64,000 nt of DNA from the NCBI RefSeq assembly GCF_037893015.1, contig NC_133658.1, positions 288,429,719-288,493,718 on the forward strand, read 5' to 3'. The stretch is from Macrotis lagotis. Lineage: Eukaryota; Chordata; Mammalia; Peramelemorphia; Peramelidae. Below the pieces are notes generated by a model, which saw only the letters and a list, made by a program, of their open reading frames with translations, was not told the DNA's origin and did no database searches. Positions 31,061-42,866 of this stretch are shown one piece after another. A program made the translations under genes and the position numbers. Positions within the stretch are counted from its first letter, which is position 1; each line of letters opens with the position of its first letter.

Positions 31061-31349
31061 CTTTCTTGATTTTTGAAATAATTTATGTAGCATAGGTACT
31101 AACTGTTAAAAGTATGATAGAATTCTCGTAATATGTATAGGACCAGGAGTTTTTTGTTTTGTTTTTTCCTTTGGTAGTTCTTTTACAGTTAGTTCATTTC
31201 ATATTTTCCTTAGTTGGGTTATTTAAGATTCCCATTTGCTCTTCAGTTAATTGGGTATTTAATTATTTTTTGAAGATATTCCATTATTTGTTTTGTGGTC
31301 TCAGTTATTTTAGTTTAAAAATGTAAACTTTTATTGATTTCTTTTGTTT

Positions 31350-32160
31350 TATAACACTTATTTTTTAAATTTCAATTTTTTTCAATTAAAATCTATTTTG
31401 TCTTCCACCCTTTTTGTAACAAATATACAGAGTCTAACAAAACATTCTTTCATTTACCCTATCCAAAAACTATGTCTCATTACATATCCTGAATCTGTCA
31501 CCTCTTTGTCAAGATGTGGGCAGCTTACTTCATTATAGATTTTTTTGGAAATATGGTTAGTCATTGTGTTGATTAAAGTTCTTTGATCTTTCAAAGTTGT
31601 TGTCTTTTTTATGTTATTATTATATGCATTGTTCTTGTTTTGCTCCTTTGATTGTGCCAGTTCATACCAGTTTCAAACCAGTTTCTTTGAAATTGCTCAA
31701 TTAATTTCTTATAGTATAGTAATATTTCATTTGCATTCATCTCATAATGTGTTCAGTTGTTCCTGATTGATGACACCCTTTTAGTTTCTAGTTCTTTTCC
31801 AGTATAAAAATAACTGACATACATATACATGTATATTTGTATGTATGTGTGTGTATATGTACAAATGAATATTTATATATACATAATATATATCAACTAT
31901 TTTTGTTGATGGCAAAGAATTGGAAATTTAAGAGTTCCCATTAATTGGAGAATGGATAAACAAATTATAGGATTAATTATTATGCACACATATATATGCA
32001 CATATATACATTCTTTCTTTAATCCTTCTGGGGTATAGGCCTAGTTTTAGTATTGGTATTGATATTTTAGTATCTTTTTGAATATTGTTCCATATTGCTT
32101 TTCAAAATGGCTGAATCAATTCATTGGATCCATTTATAGTACATTAATAAAGGTAATTAT
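31350..32160 (-). mobile_element. Old L1 3' end
   Basis: ORF2 C-terminal and 3' UTR wording in antisense (TATAGTAATATTTCATTTGC; GTATAGGCCTAGTTTTAG; CCATATTGCTTTTCAAAATGG), with CA/TA-rich microsatellite patches at 31815-31885 and 31985-32010. Confidence 0.65.
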
Positions 32161-32199
32161 ATTTTGTCATCAGTTACCCCAAATGCCATATCAGACACA

Positions 32200-32345
32200 G
32201 AGTACTCCCAGAATGGAGTTTTAGATGATCTGGTTCAATTATCTCATTTAATAGTTGAAGAAACTTAGGCCCAGAAAAATGAAACTAGTTAAACAAGGTC
32301 ATACAACTAAGTAGTGGCAACTAGAGTATCATTTCCTTACTTCTA
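32200..32345 (-). repeat. MIR3-like fragment
   Basis: GAAGAAACTTAGGCCCAGAAA and GGTCATACAACTAAGTAGTGGC correspond to the conserved MIR/MIR3 core. Confidence 0.5.
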
Positions 32346-33960
32346 AATCACCCTAAAGGAGGCCAGTGTGGCTGAATGTAACTCTTACAATTTAATGTTA
32401 GCAACTTGAGAACACCTGTCTTTAACTTTTACTTTAGAAATAGTAATCCAGATTTGGATAGTGTGTAATGAATGTATCTGGATATTATGTTCTGTTTTTA
32501 GACTTATCAAAAGACTTAATAGTTACAGCTCTCCAAATGAATATAAGAAATTTTGATTAGTATATTTAAACTATTTCAGTAAATCTATGAAGTATTCCAT
32601 TGATGAAGTTTGTAACCTCTTCTTGACTTTTTATCCTCTGTGATTTTTATTTAGGCCTTAGTGCCGTTGCAAAGGATCTGTCCAATGTGCTGAAAGTCTC
32701 TCTTAAATTCTTTTTAAATGCAGATACTAAATCTACGTGATAAACTTGGAATTAAGCAAATGTTTTTGGTAGGAACTAATTCCTTAGAGGGGGTTTACTT
32801 TGTTCTACCCTGCAAATGAGAGATCTCTTTATTGGTCTGAAGTTTTCATTGTTAATCTTCTTTTTCAAATAGTTTAAATCCAGTTAGGAAATGTGTTAAT
32901 AGATTAAGTAAGATGTAATCTTTAATGTGTTTTCCGTGGTCGAGTATGCACAGGAAACTATTATTCATGACCAGTGACCAATGTAATTTTGGGGGGGAAT
33001 TTTGTAATTTTGTAAAGTCAGTTGAAAAATTAATTACATGGTGGTTGGCATGATTGTTATAGCAACATACTTAAAATTAATCTAATTTAATAAAATGTCA
33101 AAGAGCTGTGAGAAGCACTTGTTCTATACTAATTTGAGGAAAATAATTTAGTTTTTTAGTATTCTATACATTCATAGAATTGTTTTAGAGAAAACTGAGC
33201 AGCTTTTTCAACTGTGGCAAACAATAATTGGTATTCTGTCCTTGGTGTAAATTTGGACTTTGCAATATGTCTGAATGTAATAAACCATTGTAAAATTAGA
33301 TTTAACTGACTCCCAGGGTGCCTTTCTGACTATCTCTATCATCCTTTCACTGTCTATCTTCTGTTTTGATTTTTTTGATAAATTTGTAATATGAAAGTTA
33401 ATGTGTTGATTTGGCCAGAAAAACAAACTGTGACCAAAGCAAGGGCTTCAGTCATTTCCTGGCTCTGCTTTTTTAAAAATTTTTTCTTATTTTTAGCAAA
33501 GATTCTAATCTTGTTTTTGATGTGAGTGAGAGGGAAATGGGGAAGCTTCTTGTTTGCTTTTTATTTCAGTTTAAAACACTTTTTGGATTGAAGGGCACTG
33601 GGATTGTTTTAAACTATCCTGGACATCCCCTTCTTTAAAGGTCCTCTTTTAGAGTTCATATGATGGAGGACGCAGTTGCAATGTGTCAATTTCTGGTGGT
33701 CCAATTTTGAGTTTGTGATCATTTGTTATTTATTTATTTGCTTGTATTTTGATGTCTTTCATTGTTCTTCTCCCATTCTCTCCATCATTCTCCATGGTGT
33801 TCAAGAGAAAGCAAACTCATGCCAATCTGAAGATGGGAGACCAATATCTCATCTTGAGAAAAACATGGAAAGATTAAATGATGAAATGTTTACAGATTTG
33901 GCAACTTCCCTGACTATGGCAGTGGGGGGGGGGGCTTTTAATCAATAGCTTTTATACTCT
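32346..33960. other. Unassigned intronic sequence
   Basis: The longest stretch in the window where I recognise no repeat. It includes a 90-codon + strand frame (33676-33948) without family features. Confidence 0.4.
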
Positions 33961-33966
33961 GCATTT

Positions 33967-34119
33967 TCTTTTTCTTTTTTCTTTTTTTGGCAAGGCAATG
34001 GGGTTAAGTGGCTTGCCCAAGGCCACACAGCTGGGTAATTTATTAAGTGTCTGAGGCTGGATTTGAACTCAGGTACTCTTGACTCCAGGGTCAGTGCTCT
34101 GTGCCACCTAGCTGCCCCC
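33967..34119 (-). repeat. WSINE1-like SINE
   Basis: Reverse-oriented; flanked by imperfect TTTATACTCTGCATTTT / TTTACTCTACATTTT. Confidence 0.92.
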
Positions 34120-34264
34120 TTTACTCTACATTTTTAAAGGCACACACAGTAGGCACTTAATAAATCCTCAATGATTATGTTTCAAACTTAAGCACATCTT
34201 AATGTGGATTGTTCTCTGAAAAGACTGGACAGTGATGCTAGAACCCCATTACAAAACTTAAGGC

Positions 34265-34335
34265 CTGAAAAGTGACCTTAGAAACCATCTAGTTCAGCCC
34301 ACCTTGTTTTGAAGATGTGGAAACTGAGATGCAGA
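34265..34335 (+). repeat. MIR-like fragment
   Basis: CCATCTAGTTCAGCCCACC and TGTGGAAACTGAGATGCAGAG are the conserved MIR/L3 tail wording. Confidence 0.45.
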
Positions 34336-35149
34336 GATAAGGGGAAGGGATTATAATAAAAAAAATTTGAACAATCTTGCTAGATTTTCTAATCTCTTCC
34401 TACAACCAGACTTATTACTAACTCTCATCCTCCTCTCTGTCCAGCTAGTATGTATGTTGAGGGAATACAGACAGTCATCTTAGAAAAGTAAATCCATTTC
34501 AAGAATATCATTAAATATATCAGTGGGAATGATTTTGGGATTATCTTTTTGTATTACTTATTGCTGCTGTACTTTTTATTTAGAGTATTTGCTCAAGAGT
34601 TGTCTGTTCCTAGATAATCAAAACTTCATCCTAGGTAATAATGAATAACTCAGAATTAAAATGGCAAACCAGTATAGTGCTTAACCTTATAAGTGAAGGA
34701 AAGAATACCAATCCAGTCTGCTTCTCACATTCTACTGTAACCTTTCTGTGGTACAATTTTTAGAGAGCCTGAGTATTTAAAAGTGAAGGAAGGGAAGAAA
34801 TTTTGACAAAAAGGAACAATATAGGAAATTTAAGTGAGAAATAGATTCCTACTTTTGACAGGACTGGCTCCTTTTGAAACAGTATAATCCCTCACATTGC
34901 TTCAATGTTTTTACATTGTTGTATGTATTACACTGCTTGAAATTGTACTATTTTCAGTTCCTTTTAGATTAATCAGTAACCTCTCCTAAAATGCAAGCAT
35001 GTATGGGAGGGGAAAAAGAGCTATTTTTGAATATAAAGGTTTTTGAGACTAATTTGCAGCATGAGGAATATTCAGAACCAAGCTAGATTCTTTCAATCCT
35101 GGAAGAATATTAGCATTTCTCAAGGAAGTAGTACTTGGAGATGATGGGG

Positions 35150-36075
35150 ATTTTTTCTTTTTTGATTTATTTTCACATTACAATAATATTGCTGTGAAAG
35201 GAAACATAAGCCCCCACCCCCCAAAAAAGATAGAGAAACCTCAAGAGAAATGAAGTGAGGGGGGAAAAGTATACTTAGTCTGTGTTCAGATATCATTGAC
35301 TGTCTCTGGAATGGCTTGCATTCTTTTTTTTTTTTTTTGGTTTTTACAAGGCAATGGGATTAAGTGAGTTGCATTCTTTAAAGTCCATAAGAGAAGTTGC
35401 TTTAATATCTTTTCCCTTGGTTGCTATAGTTAACTGTATTAACCTCCATTCTCTCCCTCCCCACTCTCATTGTATTCTTTCTCCTTTCACCTTGTCTCTC
35501 CTCAGAAGTGTGTTCTAACTACCTTCTCCCAAGATCTCTCTCTTCTGTCACATTAACCCCCCCCATCCCCCCTTATTCCATCCCTTTCCTCTCATTTTTT
35601 CCTTTAGGGAAAGATAGATTTCTATACCTTATTGAGTGTGTATGACTGAGTCATTTCTGTTCAGAACAAAGGCTCACTCATCCCCCCCCACCTTCTTCCA
35701 TTTCATTGCAAAAGCATTTTCTTGACTCTTTTATGTGAAACATCTTAGCCCATTCTACCTCTCCTTTCCCTTTCTCCCAGTACTTTCCTTTATCACCTAT
35801 TGACTCCATCTTTATACTATATTATATCATTATATTAAGCTTCCTCCTGTGCCCTGTATATATATGCTCCTTCTAATTGCTCTTATAAATGAGATTTATG
35901 AATTATCAGCATCCTCTTCCCATACAGGAATATATGCAGTTCAACATCATTCAATCCCTCATAATTGGTCCTTCCCATCCAACCTCTCTATATGCTTCAC
36001 CTGAGTCCTATACTTGGAGATCAAACTTTCTGTCCAACTCTTGTCGTTTCAACAAGAAGGTTTGAAAGTCCAATG
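35150..36075 (-). mobile_element. L1/half-L1 3' region, truncated
   Basis: 3' UTR, purine-rich region and the start of the ORF1 C-terminal part, in the same order as 61.3-62.85 kb (ATTTCTATACCTTATTGAGTG; CATCTTAGCCCATTCTACCTC; CACCTGAGTCCTATACTTGG). It stops at TTTGAAAGTCC, where ORF1 would begin. Confidence 0.7.
35327..35368 (-). repeat. Extremely truncated SINE (about 42 bases)
   Basis: Only the poly-T and TTTTTACAAGGCAATGGGATTAAGTGAG remain, but a perfect 11-base duplication TTGCATTCTTT flanks it (35316-35326 and 35369-35379). Confidence 0.9.
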
Positions 36076-36219
36076 ATTTTTTAACTGGTAAAGCTGGGGG
36101 AGGGAAGGATTTGGCAAACTGAGGAGAGCCTGTGCAGGGAGTTTGAACTGAGATCTAAAGAGGCTCAATAGTTGGAAATGAGGAAGTTTTCCTTGATGTG
36201 TATAAGAAGGGATTTGTAC

Positions 36220-36530
36220 TTGAAGGTACTTCAGAAATCATTGAATCTAATTCATCCCTTTTATAGATGAGAAAAATTGAACTCTAAAGAGGTGAAGTAA
36301 TTTGCCCAATGTTACATTATCTGAGACAGGAAGAAGTTTTTGGAGACCAATCTGCTATGGTTGTGTTATACCTCTAATAATTTCATTGAGAAGTAGTACA
36401 GGAATAGTGTAAAGAATATTGGCTCAGAAGCATGTATACCTGGGTTCTAGTCCCACTTCTGGTCTGAGGCAAGTCAGTGAGAAATCTGATTTCTTGAGGG
36501 CTTTTTCTTGGACTAGATGTGCTTTTTTTG
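36220..36530. repeat. MIR3- and MIR-like fragments
   Basis: GAGAAAAATTGAACTCTAAAG and GTAATTTGCCCAATGTTAC (36270-36320), then TAAAGAATATTGGCTCAGAAGC and GGTTCTAGTCCCACTTCTGG (36410-36465), both diverged MIR motifs. Confidence 0.45.
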
Positions 36531-36539
36531 AGTTTTAGT

Positions 36540-37950
36540 AATGGAAGATTGAGAAGGAAGTTATTGGATAGCAGAAACAGGACTTGCCTTGGAAATACTG
36601 GAAACTTTATTCAAGTCCTGCCTTTGATATGCACATTGTCCATGACAGTTGAAGTCATATTATAACCTTTCATATGGCCAAACTTTTCTAAGCTGTAGAA
36701 ATGCTGCTAGTTTGGGTCAGAGAAAGAAATCACAGATCCAGCCCATCTTCCTTTCCCTCTCCAAAAGGAGATCATAAATCTGGGTAGAAAATAGTATTTC
36801 CATCTTTATCCAGGAGCATTCTTGAGTACTTGTAGAACTTTGTGTACAGAATATACTGAATATGGTCTCTGCCCTTGAGTTTTATGGAGAATTACTTTTA
36901 CAAAGGTTCTTTAGATATCATTAGCCTATTGTAATAATATGCCAAGTGTAAATGTTAATGGAATCTAATGATGTCCCTCTAATTTCAAATAGCAACTTTG
37001 TGTCCTGAGGCTTTTGGTCAATTCCCACAATTTTATGTCCTACTTATTAGCTGTGATTTATGAAAGTTGGGTCCTAAGAACTTCCTTTACTGTACCTTCT
37101 AATAAAATTTCTCTGGGTAAACACTTCTCTTTGCTATTTTCTCTTCAACTCCCTGCCAACTTTCCCTACTTTCTCCCCATTCCCTCGCCCTTAAAAACAT
37201 AATTTAGAACTGTCTTAAAGTTTTACTCAGCTTATTCTGTTGCTGCATAGGCTATTGGAAGTAGCCCAAACCTTTCCCTGGGAAATGCCTGTGTTGTAAG
37301 AGAGTACCCTTTTCCTTTGTTTGTTTTGTTCCCACCCTCACTCCCCCACATTAACATTTTTGAACTGTTTATTTTTGTATACTTTGTCTTAAGGATTGTG
37401 ACAACTTAAAAGCAACAATGTTTCAGGAGCATTTAATATGAAAGAATAGCTTAAAATCATTTTTCCCCTAGTATGGTCTACACTGGCTATCTCAGGGCAG
37501 GATGTTTGTTATTTTGTGAAGGAAGTGCATCATTTATAGCCAAGAAGTCAGCAATTCAAATCTCCCTACTTTCCCTTTCTTAGTACTAGGGTTTTGGGGT
37601 AGAATTTGACTTTAAGGCAGGTCTTAGGTGTCAGATTGCCACAGCAGGTTAATATTTTCAGTATCCCAGCCATATCTGAAACCACATTTCAATCTTATAT
37701 CCTTCCAATTAATGAAATTTTCAGTTTTCTCTCATTGTGACTTGGAAAACAAAGTCTGAGGCACTGATGGGGGCCACTGTCTTCTGGTAGCCATGTCAAC
37801 TCTGGGAGGCTTCTTGAACTTCTCAGTTGTAAACCTCACTTGAGTCTGAGAACTCTATAACCCCATATGACAACATGCTATTTCTCTTGTTATCCAGGTA
37901 ATTCAACCAGGTCCTAAATGTTTAAGTCGGCCTAAATAGATCCCAAACCA
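36540..37950. other. Unassigned intronic sequence
   Basis: Apparently unique; no exon of MED27 and no repeat recognised. Confidence 0.4.
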
Positions 37951-38059
37951 ATTTGTTTAATACTGGGGTGAAGATAGGCTTTTGCATAGTGTTCCAGGGA
38001 AGCAGTAGCCTTAAAAAAATTGAGAACTTATCAAGATTCTGTTCCCTGGCTTCTTTCCA

Positions 38060-38119
<60 letters not shown>

Positions 38120-38146
38120 CCCCTCCCCCTCGCCCCCCCCCCCCCC
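38060..38146. repeat. (CT)n tract with a 14-base poly-C run
   Basis: Thirty or so CT units to 38119, then a C-rich part with 14 C at 38133-38146. Polypurine/polypyrimidine of this kind can form triplex DNA. Confidence 0.95.
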
Positions 38147-38889
38147 TGCTTTTTTGAAGTTTATTTTCCCTTTTCCAGATGCCCTTTGTATTCCTTCTAA
38201 TTTAATTTTGTTTGTATAAACATTTTGGGAAAATAAGGGAGGATGGTGAGAACATTGATTTTCCCCTCCCCATTCCCCCTCCATTATTCTGGCCCAAACT
38301 CTGGTTTTGGAGGATTGCTGAAGGAGGTTGCTGCAGCTGTACTACATTTTTTTTTTCTGCTCACTGCACTGTCCTTTGGCGCAGGAAACATACTTGTCTG
38401 CATTCCCTTTTGGTTTGGAAATGCTCGGCTGCATTCCCGTATTTGGTTTGGGAAGTACCTCTCCTTCACTATAGTTGTTTTTCTTTGGCAAAGGATCTAA
38501 AGTAGTCTAGACCAAGAGAGTCCAGGTTTAGCTCTCAATTAACTCAAAGTCCTGATGATTTGAGAGTTAATTCAGCCCAAATATCCTTAACTTTCCCTTA
38601 GGAGGAACTTTATTTTTATAGTAATGTCTTAACTAGCTTTTCCCAGTGGAAAAATGTATTCCATCAGACTGATTTTAGTTTTATTTATTATTTTTTAATT
38701 AAAGGGATGTCTTTCATTAAGCAGAAATCATTTCATATACTCAGAGGATGTCACACTGTCAGGCACCTTAAAAACCATGAAGTACAATCTTCATATTTTA
38801 TAGATAGGAAACAGGCCAAGAGAAGCGCAGTAACTTGCTGAAAGTCCTACAGAGAAGTTCTGAAGTGGAGCTTGTGGCTCTTTTGCAGT

Positions 38890-39945
38890 GTTGCTCGGCA
38901 ATATCAGGAAAACAGTGAAGCTACACATTATATACTCATCAAATTTACCAATGATATCAATCTGGGAGGGATAACTAACACTCTGGGGAACAGAGTAAGT
39001 ATCCAAGAAGAAAATGACTGACTAAAGCATATTAGGCAAAAATCTAAAGATATATTTTGTTAGGGATAAAAGTCTTGTCACTTAGGTACCAAAACATCAG
39101 CTTTCTAAGTTTTAGATTAGAGAGGAATGGAGGAAACAGTATAGCTGTTTTGAAAAAGATCTGGGGTTTTAAGTGGCTACAATCTCATTATAAGTCATCA
39201 TTATCTGACAGCCCAAAAAAACTGGACTGATCTTGGGCTTTATTAAAGGGGGGTGGGATCATAGTGAGAAAGTAGACCCACTGGATACTATCCTTGTTAG
39301 ATTTCATGTGGAGGATTGTGCTCCATTTTGGGACAGTGATCTAAGAAATAAATTGCTAAGATGGAGAGTGACTAGAGGACAGAAATGAGATTGACCAAGG
39401 TTTTGGGGTCCATAGCAAATGAAAATCATTTGAAGGAATTAAGAATGTTTCGCTAGGGAAAACTCAGGGGAGCCTTGATATCTTCAAGTATTTGAAGAAT
39501 TTTTTTTTAAGGATTTTGCAAGGCAAATGGGGTTAAGTGGCTTGCCCAAGGCCACACAGCTAGGTTAGTTGAACCCAGTTACTCCTGACTCCAGGGCTGG
39601 TGCTTTATCCACTGCACCACTGCACCACCTAGCCACCCCTTGAAGAACTTTCATATGGAGATTTGTTCTTTTTGACTATGGGGGAAGAACTAGAAGCAAA
39701 CAGTATTTAGAAGTTACCAACAATTCAATTTAAACTTGATGTCAGGAAAAACTTGCTAACTATCACGGCCATCCCCAGGTGGAATGGACTGCCTGGAGAT
39801 GGCAGCCTCTTCCTCCTCAGAAGGCTTAGAACAGAGACAGAATGACCACTTGTCAGGGTTGTAGTCCTGGGGCTTCCTTTGTTGTATGACTTTGAACTTC
39901 TTAACTTCTGAGGATGATTTCTATGATTCTGATTCTATGAAACAT
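38890..39945 (+). mobile_element. CR1/L3 LINE 3' end
   Basis: ACATTATATACTCATCAAATTTACC and ATCAATCTGGGAGGG correspond to the C-terminal reverse transcriptase region (A-D-D-T-K-L-G-G type). GTGGAATGGACTGCCTGGAG, GAATGACCACTTGTCAGGGTTG and a terminal tandem CTATGATTCTGATTCTATG are the classic CR1-type 3' end. It is old; a SINE interrupts it at 39503-39639. Confidence 0.75.
39503..39639 (-). repeat. WSINE1-like SINE with internal deletion
   Basis: Reverse-oriented; the middle (between GCTAGG and GAACCCAG) is deleted and CTGCACCA is duplicated near the head. Flanks share TTTGAAGAA / TTGAAGAA. Confidence 0.9.
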
Positions 39946-40132
39946 TGCTAAGATTAATTGATTTACTGTCCTGAAGAAGTGAATAGGTTCTTATTATGGG
40001 ACCTTTTTCTTCTTGAAGAGTTAGCACAGATTTAGAGAATAGTCAGAAAATGTGGGGGGGGGTCAGAAAGGATACAGGGAACTAGGGAACAGTGTTGATG
40101 AAAACTGAGCAAAAAAAAAGTATCCTTGAGGA

Positions 40133-40570
40133 AAGGGTAAGTTATTTAGTCATTCGGACTCTTTGTGATCCCATGGATCATAGCATACCAGGCCTTTCAT
40201 CCTCTACTGTTTTTCAAAGTCTATCCAAATTCACATTCATTGTTTCCATGACACTCTCATCTCATCATCTGCTGTTTCCTTTTCCTTTTGCCTTGAATAT
40301 TTCCTAACAATCAAGGTTTTCCAGTGAATTCCATCTTTTCATTAGGTGGTCAAGATATTTTAGCTTCAGCTTCATATTTGACTTTGCAGTGAATAGCCTG
40401 AAACAATTTCTTTAAATATTGACTGATTTGACCTCCTTGTTGTCCAAGGTACTCTCAAACTCTCTCCAGCATCACAGTGTCAATTTTTATAGTTTAACTC
40501 ACCTCCATAAACTGTTACTAGAAGAACTGTAGCTTTGACTATATGGGCCCTTGTAAGATGATAGCTCTGC
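40133..40570 (-). mobile_element. BovB-like RTE LINE, 3' part
   Basis: The + strand reads GACTCTTTGTGATCCCATGG, then CATACCAGGCCTTTCATCC, CATTAGGTGGTCAAGATATTTTAGC, TTGTTGTCCAAGGTACTCTCAA, TCCAGCATCACAGTGTCAA and GTAGCTTTGACTATATGGGCC. This is the same order and nearly the same wording as the antisense 3' region of ruminant BovB. It is interrupted by a SINE and L1 pieces and resumes near 42108. Confidence 0.85.
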
Positions 40571-40721
40571 TTTTTTTTTAATTTTTACTTTTTAGGTTTT
40601 TGCAAGGCAAACGGGGTTAAGTGGCTTGCCCAAGGCCACACAGCTAGGTAATTATTAAGTGTCTGAGACTGGATTTGAACCCAGGGCCAGTGCTTTATTC
40701 ACTGTGCCACCTAGCTGCCCC
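40571..40721 (-). repeat. WSINE1-like SINE inserted in the RTE
   Basis: Reverse-oriented, missing a ~20-base internal block (CCCAGG directly followed by GCCAGTGC). Confidence 0.92.
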
Positions 40722-41024
40722 GTTTTTTTTTAAAGAAAGATTTTATTTATTTATTTATTTTAAATAATGTTTTATTCTTGGGAGTCAGTGACACGTTTAT
40801 GACATCTACATCAAGAAAATGATTGTTGCAAGTAAAAAAAGATAGTTGGCAGAGTAAAAAATTAGGGAATAAAAAGTTAGTCTCTATATTTTGTTAACAT
40901 TGAAAACCATTTTTCATTTTTTCAGAAGTTCAAAATTCTTTAAAAAATTGATATTTATACACTCTTATAAGTGAACACATTGGGAATCACTGTCAGATAC
41001 GAGAGGAGCAGGCACCATACACAT
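40722..41024. other. Unassigned AT-rich sequence inside the split RTE
   Basis: Begins with (TTTA)n. It could be another LINE 3' end, but no motif identifies it. Confidence 0.35.
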
Positions 41025-41470
41025 TAGATTTTATTTTGAGTTTTACAATTTTTCCCCTATTCTTGCTTCCCTCCCCCCACCCCCACAGTCTGTTAGTCTT
41101 TATATTTTTTCCATGGTATACACTGATCTAAGTTGAATGTGATAAGAGAGAAATCATATCCTTAAGAAAGAAAAATAAAGTATAAGAGATAACAAAGTTA
41201 CGTAATTAGATGAAAGATTTTTTTTTTCTAAATTGAAGGTAATAGTCTTTGGTCTTTGTTCAAATGCCACAATTCTTCTCTGGATACAGATCTCCATCAC
41301 AGATAGCCCAAGATTTTCTCTGATTGTTGCATTGATATGAGCAACTTCATCAAGGTTGATGAACACCCCCATGTTGCTGTTAGGGTGTATAGTGTTTTTC
41401 TGGTTTCACGTGATGTATTCTGCACATAAGCTTAATAAATAAGATGACAGTATATATGGCCTTCTTGTAC
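41025..41470 (-). mobile_element. L1 3' end fragment
   Basis: TTTTGAGTTTTACAATTTTTC, CCATGGTATACACTGATCTAA and GAGAGAAATCATATCCTTAAG match the L1 at 49.95-50.1 kb. Confidence 0.8.
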
Positions 41471-41485
41471 TCCTTTTCTTTTCTT

Positions 41486-42107
41486 TTTTTAATCGATATT
41501 TTATTTTATTTTTTCAGTTACATGTTATGAAAGTTTTTCAACCTTCATCCTCATGCATATGTATAAGTTACACAATTTTCTTCTACTCCCCCCCCAGTGG
41601 TGAACAGTCTAGTGAGCCTTGTACATGTACATTTATGTTTAACAAATATTTTTACATATTAGTCATTTTCTGTATGAGGAATTAGGACTAAGGGAGAAGG
41701 AAAAAAACTATGGGATAGGAAGGACATATATAAGAGAAGTTATAAAGAGTAAATGTAGTACCCATTCAGATTCTGTAGTTTGGTTTTTTTCCCTTCATTT
41801 GCATGTGAATGGCCTTGTCCTTAACTGGTCTCCCAGGGTTGTCCTAGCTCTCTGGACTGCTGAAATGATCTTCATCCATCAAAGTTACTTAACTCACATT
41901 CATATATCATAACTTGTTCAGCCATTCCCCAGTTGATAGGCATGCCCTAAATTTCCAATTCTTTGCCACCATAAAAAAAAAAGCGGCTATGAATATTTTG
42001 CAACATGTGGGATGTACTTTTTTAATCTTAAACCAATCAGTTGTTCCTTGTTGGGTTCTAACTTGCTTCTTGACTTGTGTACGGGTTTCTCAGGAGACAA
42101 GTAAGAT
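41486..42107 (-). mobile_element. L1 3' end fragment
   Basis: Starts with a T/A-rich tail and CAGTTACATGTTATGAAAG. TTGTTCAGCCATTCCCCAGTTG, CCAATTCTTTGCCACC and GCGGCTATGAATATTTTG are ORF2 C-terminal wording, as at 50.47-50.55 kb. Confidence 0.75.
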
Positions 42108-42401
42108 GATCTGGTACTTCTATCTCTTTGAGGAGCATTTCTTTTGCCACGTTTTGTTTTGATACTGTCAAAGTATAGTTAGAGAAGCAGAAGTAGATGT
42201 TTTTCTGGAACTCCCTTGCTTTCTCCATTATCCAGTGAATGCTGGCAATTTGATCTCTAGTTTCTCTACCTCTTTGAAAACCAGCCTGTTTCTTTCCTGT
42301 GTTCTTGTTCTTCTTGATTCAAATATTGCTGAAGCCTAGCTTACAGAATCCTAAACCTGTCCTTGCTGGCATGTGAAATGAGCACAATTGTTGAGCACTT
42401 T
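42108..42401 (-). mobile_element. BovB-like RTE LINE, reverse transcriptase C-terminal part
   Basis: ACTGTCAAAGTATAGTTAG, AGAAGTAGATGTTTTTCTGGA, TCCATTATCCAGTGAATGCTGG, CAATTTGATCTCTAGTTTCTC and AAATATTGCTGAAGCCTAGC follow the order of ruminant BovB antisense. It is the continuation of 40133-40570. Frames are broken. Confidence 0.85.
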
Positions 42402-42530
42402 GATTTTTTTTTTGCAAGGCAATGGGATTAAATGACTTGCCTAAGGTCACACAGTTGCTAAGTATTTTGTGTCTGAGGCCTCATTTAAACTCAAGTGCTT
42501 TATCTAGCTGCCACTGAGCTACTCTGAGCC
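42402..42530 (-). repeat. Old WSINE1/MAR-like SINE
   Basis: GCAAGGCAATGGGATTAAATG to CTTTATCTAGCTGCC, strongly diverged. Confidence 0.75.
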
Positions 42531-42540
42531 CTTTAATCTT

Positions 42541-42760
42541 TGACAAATGTCCTTGAGAATCTGAGAAGGGTGAAGAAGATCATTGGATGTAACACTTAAG
42601 AGTTCATTGGTAACCTTGGAGACAGTCATTTCAGTTGAGTAAGGGAGTCAGAAGTCAGTGAGAGTCAAGACAAGTAGACTACTCTTTCTAGGAGTTTGGA
42701 TATAAAAGGGAGAAAGTTGGGAGGGATATCGGACAGAAGCTTAGGTAGGATCAAATGTAG
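42541..42760 (-). mobile_element. L2 LINE fragment
   Basis: GTTCATTGGTAACCTTGGAG, CATTTCAGTTGAGTAAGG and CTAGGAGTTTGGATATAAAAG follow L2 reverse transcriptase antisense wording, as at 11060-11170. Confidence 0.65.
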
Positions 42761-42780
42761 AGCTTTTTTTTAAATTAAGA

Positions 42781-42866
42781 ATGAGAGGAAGAGAGAGGGA
42801 GAGGGAGAGATAAAGACAAGAGCCTGTGCTTGCGTGTGTGTGTGTGTGGGGGGGGGTGTGTGTGTT
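42781..42866. repeat. GA-rich tract and (TG)n with a G run
   Basis: GAGAGG-type repeats, then TGTGTG with a run of nine G at about 42848-42856. Confidence 0.85.

Larger units (their letters stand above)
28790..31345 (-). mobile_element. Old L1 ORF2 region, fragmented
   Basis: Antisense L1 ORF2 wording throughout, e.g. TTTGCATCCATGATATAAAT, TCTGTGGTTTCCTGGTTTAGG and GAACTTCAAAAAATAATGAGG, which parallel the better preserved L1 at 51.9-52.6 kb. Three SINEs interrupt it and no frame survives. Confidence 0.65.

Noticed and set aside
33676..33948. 90-codon + strand frame as a possible MED27 or other exon
   Set aside because: No match to the MED27 sequence following exon 2 and no recognisable domain; it ends in a G run.
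38060..38146. Tandem CT region as a possible regulatory (GAGA-type) element
   Set aside because: Simple repeat with no other support; both frames across it are composition artefacts.
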